Assembly: GCF_042263505.1 (NCBI RefSeq)
Contig: NZ_JBHKFI010000021.1
Coordinates: 1-64,000, forward strand
Reading direction: 5' to 3'
Origin: Bacillus_BE sp042263505
GTDB taxonomy: Bacteria > Bacillota > Bacilli > Bacillales > Cytobacillaceae
Length of the DNA stretch: 64,000 nucleotides
Position numbers and translations under genes: made by a program. Positions 16,979 to 25,135 of the stretch are shown here, piece by piece. The notes under the pieces were generated by a model. That model saw only the letters and a list, made by a program, of their open reading frames with translations. It was not told the origin of the DNA and made no database searches. Position 1 is the first letter of the stretch; the number at the start of each line of letters is the position of its first letter.

Positions 16979-17878
16979 ATGCGCGTAACTCAATCAATGC
17001 TTTCGAATCAAATGCTGCGAAATTTGAGCAGCAATTACGAAACAATGGCCAAACTTCAGGAGCAAGTTTCTTCGAATAAAAAATTTAGCAAACCATCAGA
17101 TGACCCAGTCGCTGCGATGAGGGCAATGGGATATCGAAGTGAATTGAATCAAATTGATCAGTATGGACAGAATATCGGTGAAGTGCAGAGCTGGTTGGAT
17201 AGCACAGATGATGCAATTAGTCAGGGTATCGATGTTTTGCAGCGTATTAGGGATCTAACTGTCGAAGCAAGTAATGGATCGATGACGGTAGATGAAAGAA
17301 CAGATGCTGCTCAAGAGATTGAACAATTGAAGGAACAACTCATTAATATTGGTGATACTCAAGTGGGTGGGAAATATATTTTTAATGGGACAAAGACAAA
17401 TGTTCGTCCATCAACTGATCCAACATCAGGCGAAGCAGTATACCCACCGCAATACGATGATGGAACGGTATCAATTGAAATTTTTTCAGGAATTAAGTTG
17501 CCAGTAAATACGAGTGGAAAAAGTCTATTTTCAGATGATAAAGGAAATAACCTATTTCAAGATCTAGACACCTTTATTGCTGACTTAAAAAATAATAACT
17601 CTGCGGGTATTCAATCTTTTTTAGGAAAAATCGATCCCCATATTGATCGATTCCTTGCGCAACAAGCAAATGTTGGGGCGAGAACAAATCGGTTAGAATT
17701 GATGGAAGACCGCATTTCTCAACAGGAAGTATTTACAACTGATCAAATGTCAAAAAATGAAGACATTGATTTTGCTGAGGTCATGACGCAATTCTCATCA
17801 GCTGAAAGTGTATTCAGAGCAGCACTTGGTGTTGGTTCTAAGGTCATTCAGCCAACGTTATTGGACTTTTTAAGATAG
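16979..17878 (+). CDS. flgL: Hook-filament junction protein FlgL
   Basis: 299-residue flagellin-like junction protein that sits between FlgK and the filament. The N-terminal flagellin-type segment (MRVTQSMLSNQMLRNL ... KPSDDPVAAM) and the C-terminal EDIDFAEVMTQFSSAESVFRAAL are diagnostic. AGGAAGGTGAT precedes the ATG. The stop codon lies inside the stem of the following terminator. Confidence 0.94.
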   Translation: MRVTQSMLSNQMLRNLSSNYETMAKLQEQVSSNKKFSKPSDDPVAAMRAMGYRSELNQIDQYGQNIGEVQSWLDSTDDAISQGIDVLQRIRDLTVEASNGSMTVDERTDAAQEIEQLKEQLINIGDTQVGGKYIFNGTKTNVRPSTDPTSGEAVYPPQYDDGTVSIEIFSGIKLPVNTSGKSLFSDDKGNNLFQDLDTFIADLKNNNSAGIQSFLGKIDPHIDRFLAQQANVGARTNRLELMEDRISQQEVFTTDQMSKNEDIDFAEVMTQFSSAESVFRAALGVGSKVIQPTLLDFLR

Positions 17879-17908
17879 GCTATCTTTTCTAAGATAGCCT
17901 TTTTCTTT
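17872..17908 (+). terminator. Intra-operon terminator overlapping flgL stop
   Basis: Perfect 10-bp stem AGGCTATCTT/AAGATAGCCT (17877-17886 and 17891-17900) with loop TTCT and a T-rich tail. Its left arm can instead pair with AAGATAG at 17872-17878, at the end of flgL, so two exclusive folds exist. yviE starts only 17 bases later. Confidence 0.82.
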
Positions 17909-17924
17909 AAGAGAGGTGATTCTG

Positions 17925-18494
17925 ATGAAGCTTGCACAAATTCGCTTACAATCCACTCCGATGAAAATCGGGCTACATATTCAGCAACCGAAGCAGTCTA
18001 TTGAGCAGCCGCACGCCATTCAATCCATTCAGCAGCCACAGGCGAAGCTCGAAATAGAGACAATACCTGGGAGACTTAATATTGATCAAACAAAGGCGTG
18101 GGAGGATATGGATTTAAAGCCTATCTCCAAGCGGGTAGAGGAGGCGGCACAATATGGCTATGAGGATTTCTTGAAGGGTGTGGCAAGAAGAGCTGAAGAG
18201 GGCGCAGAATTAATGGCGATTGAAAATAAAGGAAATCCGATTGCGGATCAAGCAAAAAGAAACAGCGAAAAAACAAGAGAATTTACTATTGGCTGGATAC
18301 CGAGCTATTTTAGTGTAAAAATAAATTATGAACCAGCAAAGGTTAATATTAAGGTTGAACCACAAAAGCCAATCATTGATGCAAAAATTCAAAGGCCAAT
18401 TCATAATTATGAGCAAGGAAAAGTGGATGTAAGTGTCGAGCAATGGAATTCATTAAAAATCGACTTTACTAATCTTTTCGACGATTCTATATAG
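17925..18494 (+). CDS. yviE: YviE family flagellar-region protein (DUF6470)
   Basis: 189-residue soluble protein of unknown role found between flgL and fliW in Bacillus. The N-terminus is glutamine- and proline-rich (IGLHIQQPKQSIEQPHAIQSI), the middle is helical (EEAAQYGYEDFLKGVARRAEEG), and the C-terminal half has repeated beta-like phrases such as VNIKVEPQKPIID and VDVSVEQWN. ATG 17925 is chosen because GAGAGGTGAT ends just upstream. It is separated from fliW by 16 bases. Confidence 0.82.
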   Translation: MKLAQIRLQSTPMKIGLHIQQPKQSIEQPHAIQSIQQPQAKLEIETIPGRLNIDQTKAWEDMDLKPISKRVEEAAQYGYEDFLKGVARRAEEGAELMAIENKGNPIADQAKRNSEKTREFTIGWIPSYFSVKINYEPAKVNIKVEPQKPIIDAKIQRPIHNYEQGKVDVSVEQWNSLKIDFTNLFDDSI

Positions 18495-18510
18495 AAGGTG
18501 ATAAGAGGTA

Positions 18511-18957
18511 ATGGACATTCGGACGAAATATTTTGGGGCAATTCGTATAAAAAATGAAGAAATCGTCCATTTTGAAGGTGGAATACCTGGATTTTTAAAT
18601 GAACAGCAATTTTGTATTTTACCGATGGAGGGCACTCCTTTTTTTGTGTTGCAATCGGTAAAGGACGAAAATATTGCATTCGTCTTAGCAGATCCATTTT
18701 TACACGATCCTAATTACCATTTTGATTTGGACGATGACGTCAAAGAAAAGCTAGAGATAGCAGAACCAAAGGATGTAGCCGTTTTTGCAATATTAACTGT
18801 TCATGAGCCATTAACTGACACCACTGCAAATTTTCAAGCACCTATCGTGATCAATCAAACGAAAAAATTAGGAAAACAAATTATTCTCCAGGACAAACAA
18901 TTAAAACTGCGAACAAAAATCTTTCAAGCCAACCTTCCTAACGGGATGGAGGGATAA
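18511..18957 (+). CDS. fliW: Flagellar assembly factor FliW
   Basis: 148-residue protein that binds CsrA and, alternatively, unassembled flagellin, so that hag translation follows flagellin export. Conserved features are TKYFGAIRI, EEIVHFEGGIPGF and DPFLHDPNYHFDL. AAGGTGATAAGAGG precedes the ATG. It is three bases upstream of csrA, and together with the two candidate CsrA sites before hag it completes the FliW-CsrA-Hag switch described in B. subtilis. Confidence 0.94.
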   Translation: MDIRTKYFGAIRIKNEEIVHFEGGIPGFLNEQQFCILPMEGTPFFVLQSVKDENIAFVLADPFLHDPNYHFDLDDDVKEKLEIAEPKDVAVFAILTVHEPLTDTTANFQAPIVINQTKKLGKQIILQDKQLKLRTKIFQANLPNGMEG

Positions 18958-18960
18958 ACC

Positions 18961-19179
18961 ATGCTGATTTTATCGAGAAAAAAGAACGAATCCATCATGA
19001 TTGGAAAAGACATCGAAATCACCGTTGTGGAAGTCGATGGTGACCAAGTCAAAATCGGAATTCAAGCACCGGGATCTGTTGATATTTTTCGAAAGGAGAT
19101 TTATTTGTCAATTCAGGAGGAAAATAGTATGGCGGTGAAGTTGAATGGGGATGCGTTGAAGAAGTTGTTTAAGAAGTAA
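18961..19179 (+). CDS. csrA: RNA-binding translational regulator CsrA
   Basis: 72-residue dimeric RNA-binding protein that blocks ribosome access to hag mRNA. MLILSRKKNESIMIG and the C-terminal strand region GSVDIFRKEIYLSIQEEN are typical. Its start is three bases after the fliW stop, with GGAGGGATAAACC as the ribosome site inside the fliW end. Confidence 0.95.
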   Translation: MLILSRKKNESIMIGKDIEITVVEVDGDQVKIGIQAPGSVDIFRKEIYLSIQEENSMAVKLNGDALKKLFKK

Positions 19180-19214
19180 TTGATATTGGGTGTGCTCAGA
19201 TTCATGATTTGATT

Positions 19215-19245
19215 AAAGGACCTGAACGACAGGTTCCGGTCCTTT
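19215..19245 (+). terminator. Hairpin after csrA
   Basis: AAAGGACC pairs with GGTCCTTT, with an inner GAAC/GTTC extension. The downstream T run is weak, so it may be a leaky terminator or an mRNA 3' stabiliser. Confidence 0.5.
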
Positions 19246-19282
19246 GCTATTATTAGGAAATAAAAATTTATGTAGAAAACTA

Positions 19283-19309
19283 TAAAACTATCGGAGATCC
19301 TGTCGATAT
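19283..19309 (+). promoter_or_regulatory. Sigma-D promoter of hag
   Basis: TAAA, exactly 15 bases, GTCGATAT: seven of eight matches to the sigma-D -10 and perfect spacing. The start lies about 85 bases before hag. Confidence 0.88.
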
Positions 19310-19360
19310 AAAAAATAGAGCATGACAATGGTCGGCCGACGTTGTTGGCTCTAAAAATAT

Positions 19361-19394
19361 ACCACATGGATGTGGGGAAGATTTCAAGGAGGAA
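19361..19394 (+). promoter_or_regulatory. Two CsrA binding sites in the hag leader
   Basis: A hairpin CCACA-TGGA-TGTGG at 19362-19375 exposes GGA in its loop, matching the CsrA consensus ACANGGANGT. The second GGA site is the ribosome binding site itself (AAGGAGGA at 19386-19393). This is the same layout as the two sites in the B. subtilis hag leader. Confidence 0.75.
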
Positions 19395-19400
19395 GTTTAC

Positions 19401-21008
19401 ATGATTATTAATCACAATATTGCGGCTCTTAACACGTACCGTCAATTAAACAATGCAAACAATGCACAATCAAAATCAATGGAAAAATTATCTTCAGGGC
19501 TTCGCATTAATAGCGCAGCTGATGATGCTGCAGGACTTGCAATCTCTGAAAAAATGCGCGCACAAGTTCGTGGTTTGGATCAAGCTTCATCAAATGCTCA
19601 AGATGGTATTTCAATGATTCAAACTGCAGAAGGTGCATTAAGTGAAACTCAATCTATCCTTCAACGTATGCGTGAATTAGCAACACAAGCTTCTAACGAT
19701 ACAAATACTACAGAAGATCGTGGCGAAATTCAGAAAGAAATGAATCAATTGACTTCTGAAATCAATCGTATTGGTAATACGACTGAATTTAATACTCAAA
19801 AGTTGCTTAAAGGTCAAACTCCAACTGGTGCAATTACTGTAAGTGCAACACAAGCTGGTGTAGGTGCAGGAGTTACACCTGCAGTGGCTTCTACTTTAGA
19901 TTTACAAGGATTAACATTTGAAGCAAAAACTGCTGGTGTAGCAGGCGACAATATTCAAATAGAATTTGCAGATCCTGGAGCTAATAGTGCAGCATTGGGT
20001 ATTGTTGTATCTGGTAATAAAATTACAGTTAATTTAGCAACTGATGGAGCAGGCGCCATTACAAGTACAGCAGATGAAATTAAGGCAGCTTTAAATGGTG
20101 ATACAGACACAATGGGATTATTAAATGCTGTAACTGGTGGAGGGACTACTGCGGTAACTGCTAATGCTGTAACTAATTTAGCTGGCGGTGCTGACCAAAC
20201 AACAAGCAGTGGTACAAAAGGATCATCTACTATTAGCATTGATACAAATTTAGCAGCTGGGGAAAAAATAGAAATAAATGGTAAGAGTTATACTGCAGTA
20301 GCTGCAGGTACAACAGCATCTGCTGGGCAATTTGTTGTTGGAGCAGATACAACTGAAACAGCTACCAATTTGTTAGCTGCAATTAAATCAGCTGATAACA
20401 CAGTTGATACTTCTTCTTCATCTTCAACTAATGTTATTACATTGGTACAAGCAACTCCAACAACTGATGCTACACCATTTGAAGCGGAAGTTAAAAGTGA
20501 TTTCAATGCTTCCCTTCAAATTGGAGCAAATACTGGACAAAGCTTTGAAATTGAAATTGGCGATATGCGTTCTGCAGCATTACAGATTAGTAGTCCTAAT
20601 CAGGCTACTGCAAAAACTGTAACAGTTGATGGAAAAACATATAATGTAGCTTGGAATGCAAATCAAGATGTAACAAATGGAACGGATAGTACTGGTGCTG
20701 AATATGCATTAGACGTTTCTAATCATGATAACGCTACAGCATCAATTAAAGTTTTAGATGATGCTATTAACTCAGTTTCAGCAGAACGTTCTAAATTAGG
20801 TGCATACCAAAACCGTTTAGACCATACAATCAACAACTTAGGTACATCTTCTGAGAACCTAACTGCTGCGGAATCTCGTATCCGTGACGTAGACATGGCG
20901 AAAGAAATGATGAATCAAACGAAGAGTTCTATTCTTGCACAAGCTGCGCAAGCAATGTTGGCACAAGCTAATCAACAACCGCAGGGCGTACTTCAATTAT
21001 TACGTTAA
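19401..21008 (+). CDS. hag: Flagellin Hag, enlarged central domain
   Basis: Filament subunit of 535 residues, against about 304 in B. subtilis. The conserved N-terminal coil (MIINHNIAALNTYRQL to about residue 140) and C-terminal coil (residues ~450-535, ending ANQQPQGVLQLLR) are intact. Between them are about 300 surface-exposed residues rich in Ala, Thr, Gly and Asp. Part of this insert (residues ~170-235: GDNIQIEFADPG ... SGNKITVNLATDGAGAITST) looks like a beta-rich module I associate with phage tail and surface proteins. AAGGAGG lies eight bases before the ATG. Sigma-D promoter, CsrA sites and terminator are all present. Confidence 0.95.
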   Translation: MIINHNIAALNTYRQLNNANNAQSKSMEKLSSGLRINSAADDAAGLAISEKMRAQVRGLDQASSNAQDGISMIQTAEGALSETQSILQRMRELATQASNDTNTTEDRGEIQKEMNQLTSEINRIGNTTEFNTQKLLKGQTPTGAITVSATQAGVGAGVTPAVASTLDLQGLTFEAKTAGVAGDNIQIEFADPGANSAALGIVVSGNKITVNLATDGAGAITSTADEIKAALNGDTDTMGLLNAVTGGGTTAVTANAVTNLAGGADQTTSSGTKGSSTISIDTNLAAGEKIEINGKSYTAVAAGTTASAGQFVVGADTTETATNLLAAIKSADNTVDTSSSSSTNVITLVQATPTTDATPFEAEVKSDFNASLQIGANTGQSFEIEIGDMRSAALQISSPNQATAKTVTVDGKTYNVAWNANQDVTNGTDSTGAEYALDVSNHDNATASIKVLDDAINSVSAERSKLGAYQNRLDHTINNLGTSSENLTAAESRIRDVDMAKEMMNQTKSSILAQAAQAMLAQANQQPQGVLQLLR

Positions 21009-21021
21009 TAGAACATTCACA

Positions 21022-21058
21022 AAAGGCTTTAGGCTTAGTCCTAAAGCCTTTTTTTTAT
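21022..21058 (+). terminator. Terminator after hag
   Basis: Stem AAAAGGCTTTAGG/CCTAAAGCCTTTT with loop CTTAGT, followed by T residues. Confidence 0.9.
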
Positions 21059-21232
21059 ATCCTCAAGACCATTCTTTTTCATTCAAAAACATACATATAG
21101 ATATAATTGGCTAATATTCCAACCTGATATCCTCTTGATATTGTAAATCCTTTTCCAATGCTTTGGATCTATTATGATCGTATTTTTGTCAGCCTTTATT
21201 ATATAGAGAAATGAATATTGAATGATAATGCT

Positions 21233-21258
21233 CAAAATTTGATTTTATTTGTCGATAT
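21233..21258 (+). promoter_or_regulatory. Sigma-D promoter of flaG-fliDST
   Basis: CAAA, 14 bases, GTCGATAT. The -10 is identical to that of hag. It sits 34 bases before flaG. Confidence 0.7.
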
Positions 21259-21292
21259 AACAATTAGGAGTGTTATCCGAGGAGGAATGGAT

Positions 21293-21664
21293 ATGATCAA
21301 TCAATTAAGTACAAGCACTGTATCCCCTCAGCCTAGAATTACAGAAGCTCAATATAAACCAGAAGCATTACAAACAAAAACGGCACTAAATATATCAACA
21401 AACGATGTGAAAGAAGATTCGCAAGAACAAACGCAATTCCAACAGAAAAAAGTTCAAGAAGTCGTTAAAGGATTAAACGATTTTATTGAACCATCAAGGA
21501 CCTCATTGAAATTCGAATATCATGAAAAACTAGATGAATATTATGTAAAATTAATAGATGAAAATACACATGAAGTCATTCGCGAGATTCCTTCCAAAAA
21601 AGTACTAGATATGTATGCGGCCATGAAAGAATTTCTTGGATTGATGGTGGATAAAAAAATATAA
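21293..21664 (+). CDS. flaG: FlaG family protein (YvyC)
   Basis: 123-residue FlaG protein, implicated in filament length control in other bacteria. After a flexible start, the FlaG core begins near residue 60 (VVKGLNDFIEPSRTSLKFEYHEKLDEYYVKLIDENTHEVIREIPSKK, family-typical). ATG 21293 is chosen because GAGGAGGA ends six bases before it; ATG 21287 abuts the site. fliD follows after 15 bases under the same sigma-D promoter. Confidence 0.9.
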   Translation: MINQLSTSTVSPQPRITEAQYKPEALQTKTALNISTNDVKEDSQEQTQFQQKKVQEVVKGLNDFIEPSRTSLKFEYHEKLDEYYVKLIDENTHEVIREIPSKKVLDMYAAMKEFLGLMVDKKI

Positions 21665-21679
21665 AGTAGGTGGAAAAAT

Positions 21680-23812
21680 TTGAGTACGATGCGAATTAGT
21701 GGTTTAGCTAGTGGAATGGATATCGATTCCATGGTTTCACAATTAATGAAGGCACAAAGCATGGGCCTCGATAAATTAAAGCAAAAGAAACAAATATTAG
21801 AATGGCAGCGTGACGATTATCGTTCTATGAACACCTTACTTCTTGATTTTAGGTCTCAGTTAACGCAAATGAAGTTAACAACGAATTATCGCTCACGTCA
21901 AACGACCTCAACAAATGATGCTAGACTTACGGCTACTGCTAGCAGTGCAGCAAGTATATCTTCTTATACAATTTCAAATGTAACACAGCTTGCTAGTGCT
22001 GAAACAAGAGTAACTGATAATCCAATTTACAAATTAGGTTCTACTTTCGACGCTGCTAAAGGCATTTATGGACAAAATAGTAGCTTAAAGGATACGGACC
22101 CAAGTGTATGGAAAGTGGGTGCTATTTTAAGTAGTAGCGTTAATACTTCGAGTGATAATATGTCTGCTGATGGAAAAAGTATTACAATTGAAAATATGAA
22201 AAATGTTGATATAGATCAACTTCATTCTTTTAGTGTACAGGTAAATGGAATTGGATATAAGGTAGTCTCTCAAGAAGAAGTTGGTGCAAGACCTCTTGAA
22301 GATGATGAAGTCATTTTACAAGTAACTGATGATGGTAAGGGAACGTTGCAATTCGCTAATTCTATTGCTAAGGATAGTGCTGTAAAAATAGATTATGTTG
22401 CAGAAAATCGAACTGAAAGTAGTACATTAACAAAAGATACTATGGCCATGCAATTATCTCAAGGAGCAATTAATAGTATTACAGATGTTACCCTCAATGT
22501 TATCGACAAGGACGGTAAGGCAGTTGATACAAAAAAGTTTACTGTTGAAGGGACAGTATTGAAAGATGCTAATGGTAAAGAAGTTGGTACGGTTGCCATG
22601 GATACAGGGATAATCACCTTTAATAAAGATTTTCCTTTACCAGCTGAAGATGCTGATACGATATCAACCTTATCCGTTACCTATGATCACCAATATACGG
22701 ACTTCTCCATGGATACTTCCACATCAAATGGAGAAAGGCATGCTAATTTTCTAATCTCTGGTTCTGAGTCTTTAAATAGTGTAATAAGTAAAATAAACAA
22801 TTCCAGTGTTGGAGCAACCATGTTCTATGATTCATTTACAGGAAAATTTTCATTGACTCGGTCGGAAACAGGGAATTTTAATACGTCTAATCCAGATGGA
22901 AATGGCAATGATGCTAATGAAATGGCAACATCTGGCGACTTTATAAATAAATTGTTAGGATTTGATAATTCAGATATTACGGTAAAGGGTCAAAATGCAA
23001 AACTATCTATAAACGGTCTTGAAACAGAAAGAACCTCCAATACCTTTGAAATGAACGGAGTTACTTTTACTATTAAGCAAACATTCTCGGATCATGCTGA
23101 AAGCATTTCAATCAGCAATAATACGGATACTATTTTCAACAACATCAAGGATTTCGTCACAAAATACAATGACTTAATAGGAAAAATACAATCAAAAATC
23201 GATGAAGATCGGGACCGTGATTACGCTCCATTAACGGATGACCAGCGTGAACAGCTTTCAGATACACAACAAGAACAATGGGAAGACAAGGCAAAAAGTG
23301 GGCTGTTGAAAAATGATTCAACCCTATCATCTGTATTATATGGAATGCGTTCAAACTTCTCTCAATCGGTAATGAATGATAAAGTATCGTCTGTTTTTAA
23401 TCAATTGTCAAAAATAGGAATTACCACAACTGCCAACTATCTTGAAGGTGGAAAGTTGGAGATTGATGAAGCTGCTCTAAAAAAAGCGATTGAAACCGAT
23501 CCTGATTCTGTTGAAAATCTTTTTAGAGGCGACGGAGTAACTAGTGATCAAAAGGGTATTGTTCAACGCTTATATGATACAGTATCAAATACAATGGATA
23601 CGCTAAAATTGAAGGCTGGGAACGCAAATTCAGTCAATGATACATTCACACTAGGGAAGCAGCTTGATAGCGTGGGTGATCAAATAGACGCTTTCGAGGA
23701 TAAACTCACACAAATGGAAGATCGTTATTATAGCCAATTTACCGCCATGGAGCAAGCAATTCAACAGTTCAATTCACAGTCAGCATATTTGTCTAACTAC
23801 TTTAGTAGTTAA
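21680..23812 (+). CDS. fliD: Flagellar cap protein FliD, enlarged
   Basis: Filament cap of 710 residues, about 210 longer than B. subtilis FliD. The N-terminal FliD_N region (ISGLASGMDIDSMVSQLMKAQ) and the C-terminal FliD_C region (TKYNDLIGKIQSKIDEDRDRDYAPLTDDQ ... ending FNSQSAYLSNYFSS) are intact. The extra length lies in the middle, residues ~120-350, and is Asp/Thr/Val-rich, like a beta-domain. It starts at TTG with TAGGTGG seven bases upstream; ATG 21689 is an alternative. Cap and flagellin are both enlarged in this strain. Confidence 0.94.
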   Translation: MSTMRISGLASGMDIDSMVSQLMKAQSMGLDKLKQKKQILEWQRDDYRSMNTLLLDFRSQLTQMKLTTNYRSRQTTSTNDARLTATASSAASISSYTISNVTQLASAETRVTDNPIYKLGSTFDAAKGIYGQNSSLKDTDPSVWKVGAILSSSVNTSSDNMSADGKSITIENMKNVDIDQLHSFSVQVNGIGYKVVSQEEVGARPLEDDEVILQVTDDGKGTLQFANSIAKDSAVKIDYVAENRTESSTLTKDTMAMQLSQGAINSITDVTLNVIDKDGKAVDTKKFTVEGTVLKDANGKEVGTVAMDTGIITFNKDFPLPAEDADTISTLSVTYDHQYTDFSMDTSTSNGERHANFLISGSESLNSVISKINNSSVGATMFYDSFTGKFSLTRSETGNFNTSNPDGNGNDANEMATSGDFINKLLGFDNSDITVKGQNAKLSINGLETERTSNTFEMNGVTFTIKQTFSDHAESISISNNTDTIFNNIKDFVTKYNDLIGKIQSKIDEDRDRDYAPLTDDQREQLSDTQQEQWEDKAKSGLLKNDSTLSSVLYGMRSNFSQSVMNDKVSSVFNQLSKIGITTTANYLEGGKLEIDEAALKKAIETDPDSVENLFRGDGVTSDQKGIVQRLYDTVSNTMDTLKLKAGNANSVNDTFTLGKQLDSVGDQIDAFEDKLTQMEDRYYSQFTAMEQAIQQFNSQSAYLSNYFSS

Positions 23813-23842
23813 TTCCTGAAACAAAAAGGAGAGAAAAAATAA

Positions 23843-24244
23843 ATGGCAATTAAGAATCCATATGAATCCTATCAACAAAATGCAGTTACGACGGCTTCAC
23901 CCAGTGAATTAACTTTAATGTTATATAATGGATGCTTGAAATTTATTGGCCTAGCTCGTAAAGCAATCACTGAAAAAAATGTCGAACAAAAGAACGTTAA
24001 TTTACAAAAAGCCCAAAATATCATTAGCGAACTAATGGTTACATTAAATATGGATATTGAGCTTTCAAAAAATATGATGAGCTTATACGATTTTGTCAAT
24101 CGTCAGCTGATTGAGGCAAATACGAAAAATGATATTGCTGCACTTGATGAGGCAGCTGGCATTGTTACTGAATTTCGCGACACCTGGAAACAAGTCATTC
24201 AAATCAATCGCCAAAAGCAATTTGGCCAAGGTGGACAAATATAA
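23843..24244 (+). CDS. fliS: Flagellin export chaperone FliS
   Basis: 133-residue four-helix chaperone that binds the flagellin C-terminus before export. YESYQQNAVTTASPSELTLMLYNGCLKFIGLA is diagnostic. AAAGGAGAG precedes the ATG. In B. subtilis it also joins FliW-Hag control. Its TAA overlaps the fliT ATG by one base, so the two are translationally coupled. Confidence 0.95.
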   Translation: MAIKNPYESYQQNAVTTASPSELTLMLYNGCLKFIGLARKAITEKNVEQKNVNLQKAQNIISELMVTLNMDIELSKNMMSLYDFVNRQLIEANTKNDIAALDEAAGIVTEFRDTWKQVIQINRQKQFGQGGQI

Positions 24245-24597
24245 TGAATCCTGTTCAGCAGTTCTATCAATACACAAGTGAATTAATCGAAATTCTGGAA
24301 AAATCGGTACAACCAGAAGAACGTGATGGTAGAATTGAACGCGTCCAGCAGCTTCTCAATCTGCGTGAAACCACGATGAGGGAGATCAAAAAGCCGTTAA
24401 ACCAAGAGGATCAAGCGATGATGCAAAAGATTTTTGCTTTAAATCAAAAATTGTCGAATCTCCTTGAAAAGCAAAAACGACAAATCCAGCTAGATATCAA
24501 AGGGTTAAAGCAGAAAAAAGTCTCAACGAATAAATACGTGAATCCCTATCAAAAACTATCCGCCTCTGATGGGATGTTTTATGATCGGAGAAAATAA
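24244..24597 (+). CDS. fliT: Flagellar protein FliT
   Basis: 117-residue helical protein in the FliT position after fliS, presumed to be the chaperone of FliD. It has a heptad-rich middle (RIERVQQLLNLRETTMREIKKPL ... LNQKLSNLLEKQKRQIQLDIKGLKQ) and a basic tail YVNPYQKLSASDGMFYDRRK. The ATG overlaps the fliS stop. A large palindrome follows the stop codon. Confidence 0.85.
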   Translation: MNPVQQFYQYTSELIEILEKSVQPEERDGRIERVQQLLNLRETTMREIKKPLNQEDQAMMQKIFALNQKLSNLLEKQKRQIQLDIKGLKQKKVSTNKYVNPYQKLSASDGMFYDRRK

Positions 24598-24598
24598 G

Positions 24599-24646
24599 AT
24601 GCCTGTCACCGCCTGGATTTTGTCAAATTCAGGCGGTGACAGGCAT
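24599..24646. repeat. Long palindrome after fliT
   Basis: Perfect 17-bp arms ATGCCTGTCACCGCCTG and its complement (24599-24615 and 24630-24646), with ATTT/AAAT continuing the pairing inside the loop. No T run follows, so it is not a standard terminator. GGTGACAGGCA palindromes are, from memory, common dispersed elements in Bacillus genomes; that is not verified here. Confidence 0.7.
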
Positions 24647-24676
24647 TCTATCCTACCAAGAAAATAGGTGAATCTT

Positions 24677-25057
24677 TTGACAAAATTAACCGAAGATCAA
24701 TTTCAAATGATTGGTCAATATATAGACTTGCTTGATACCGTTGAAGAGGCCTTTTCCTATATCCTTAATAGTTATGAAAATATTGAACTTACGGCTGTCA
24801 ATCAGCTAATTGGTGATATTTTTTCCGCCTTTCAGCAAATCAATAAAACGAATGAACAACTATTTGTTCTGTTAAAGGATAAATCGTCATTGGTAGACGA
24901 TCTTCAAGCTTTTGCGCTTGTAGTGGAACAGGCTGAGAAGTTAGATGGAGTCTGGAATGAACCTAATGCGAAGCAAGCCGTCATTCGGGAGCAATTGTAT
25001 CCTGCTTTTTCTGCATGGAAGGTTATGGTTCAGGGGCAGCTGCGGATGGTCAATTAG
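24677..25057 (+). CDS. Small helical protein of flagellar cluster, unrecognised
   Basis: 126-residue protein that I do not recognise. It is predicted all-helical and acidic, with no membrane segment or cysteine. The start is TTG 24677 with AGGTGA five bases upstream; an in-frame GTG at 24668 lies inside that site. It closes the fliD-fliS-fliT unit and is followed by a bidirectional terminator. Size and composition resemble flagellar export chaperones such as FlgN or FliT, but that is only position and pattern. Confidence 0.65.
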   Translation: MTKLTEDQFQMIGQYIDLLDTVEEAFSYILNSYENIELTAVNQLIGDIFSAFQQINKTNEQLFVLLKDKSSLVDDLQAFALVVEQAEKLDGVWNEPNAKQAVIREQLYPAFSAWKVMVQGQLRMVN

Positions 25058-25087
25058 ATTGAAGATATCACACGATTTTAGGATGAC

Positions 25088-25123
25088 AAAAACCGACTGC
25101 TAAAGACTTGACAGTCGGTTTTT
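25088..25123. terminator. Bidirectional terminator
   Basis: AAAAACCGACTG pairs with CAGTCGGTTTTT around a 12-base loop. A and T runs on both sides let it serve the flagellar unit on the plus strand and the HD-GYP gene on the minus strand. Confidence 0.85.
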
Positions 25124-25135
25124 CCCATTTAAAAA

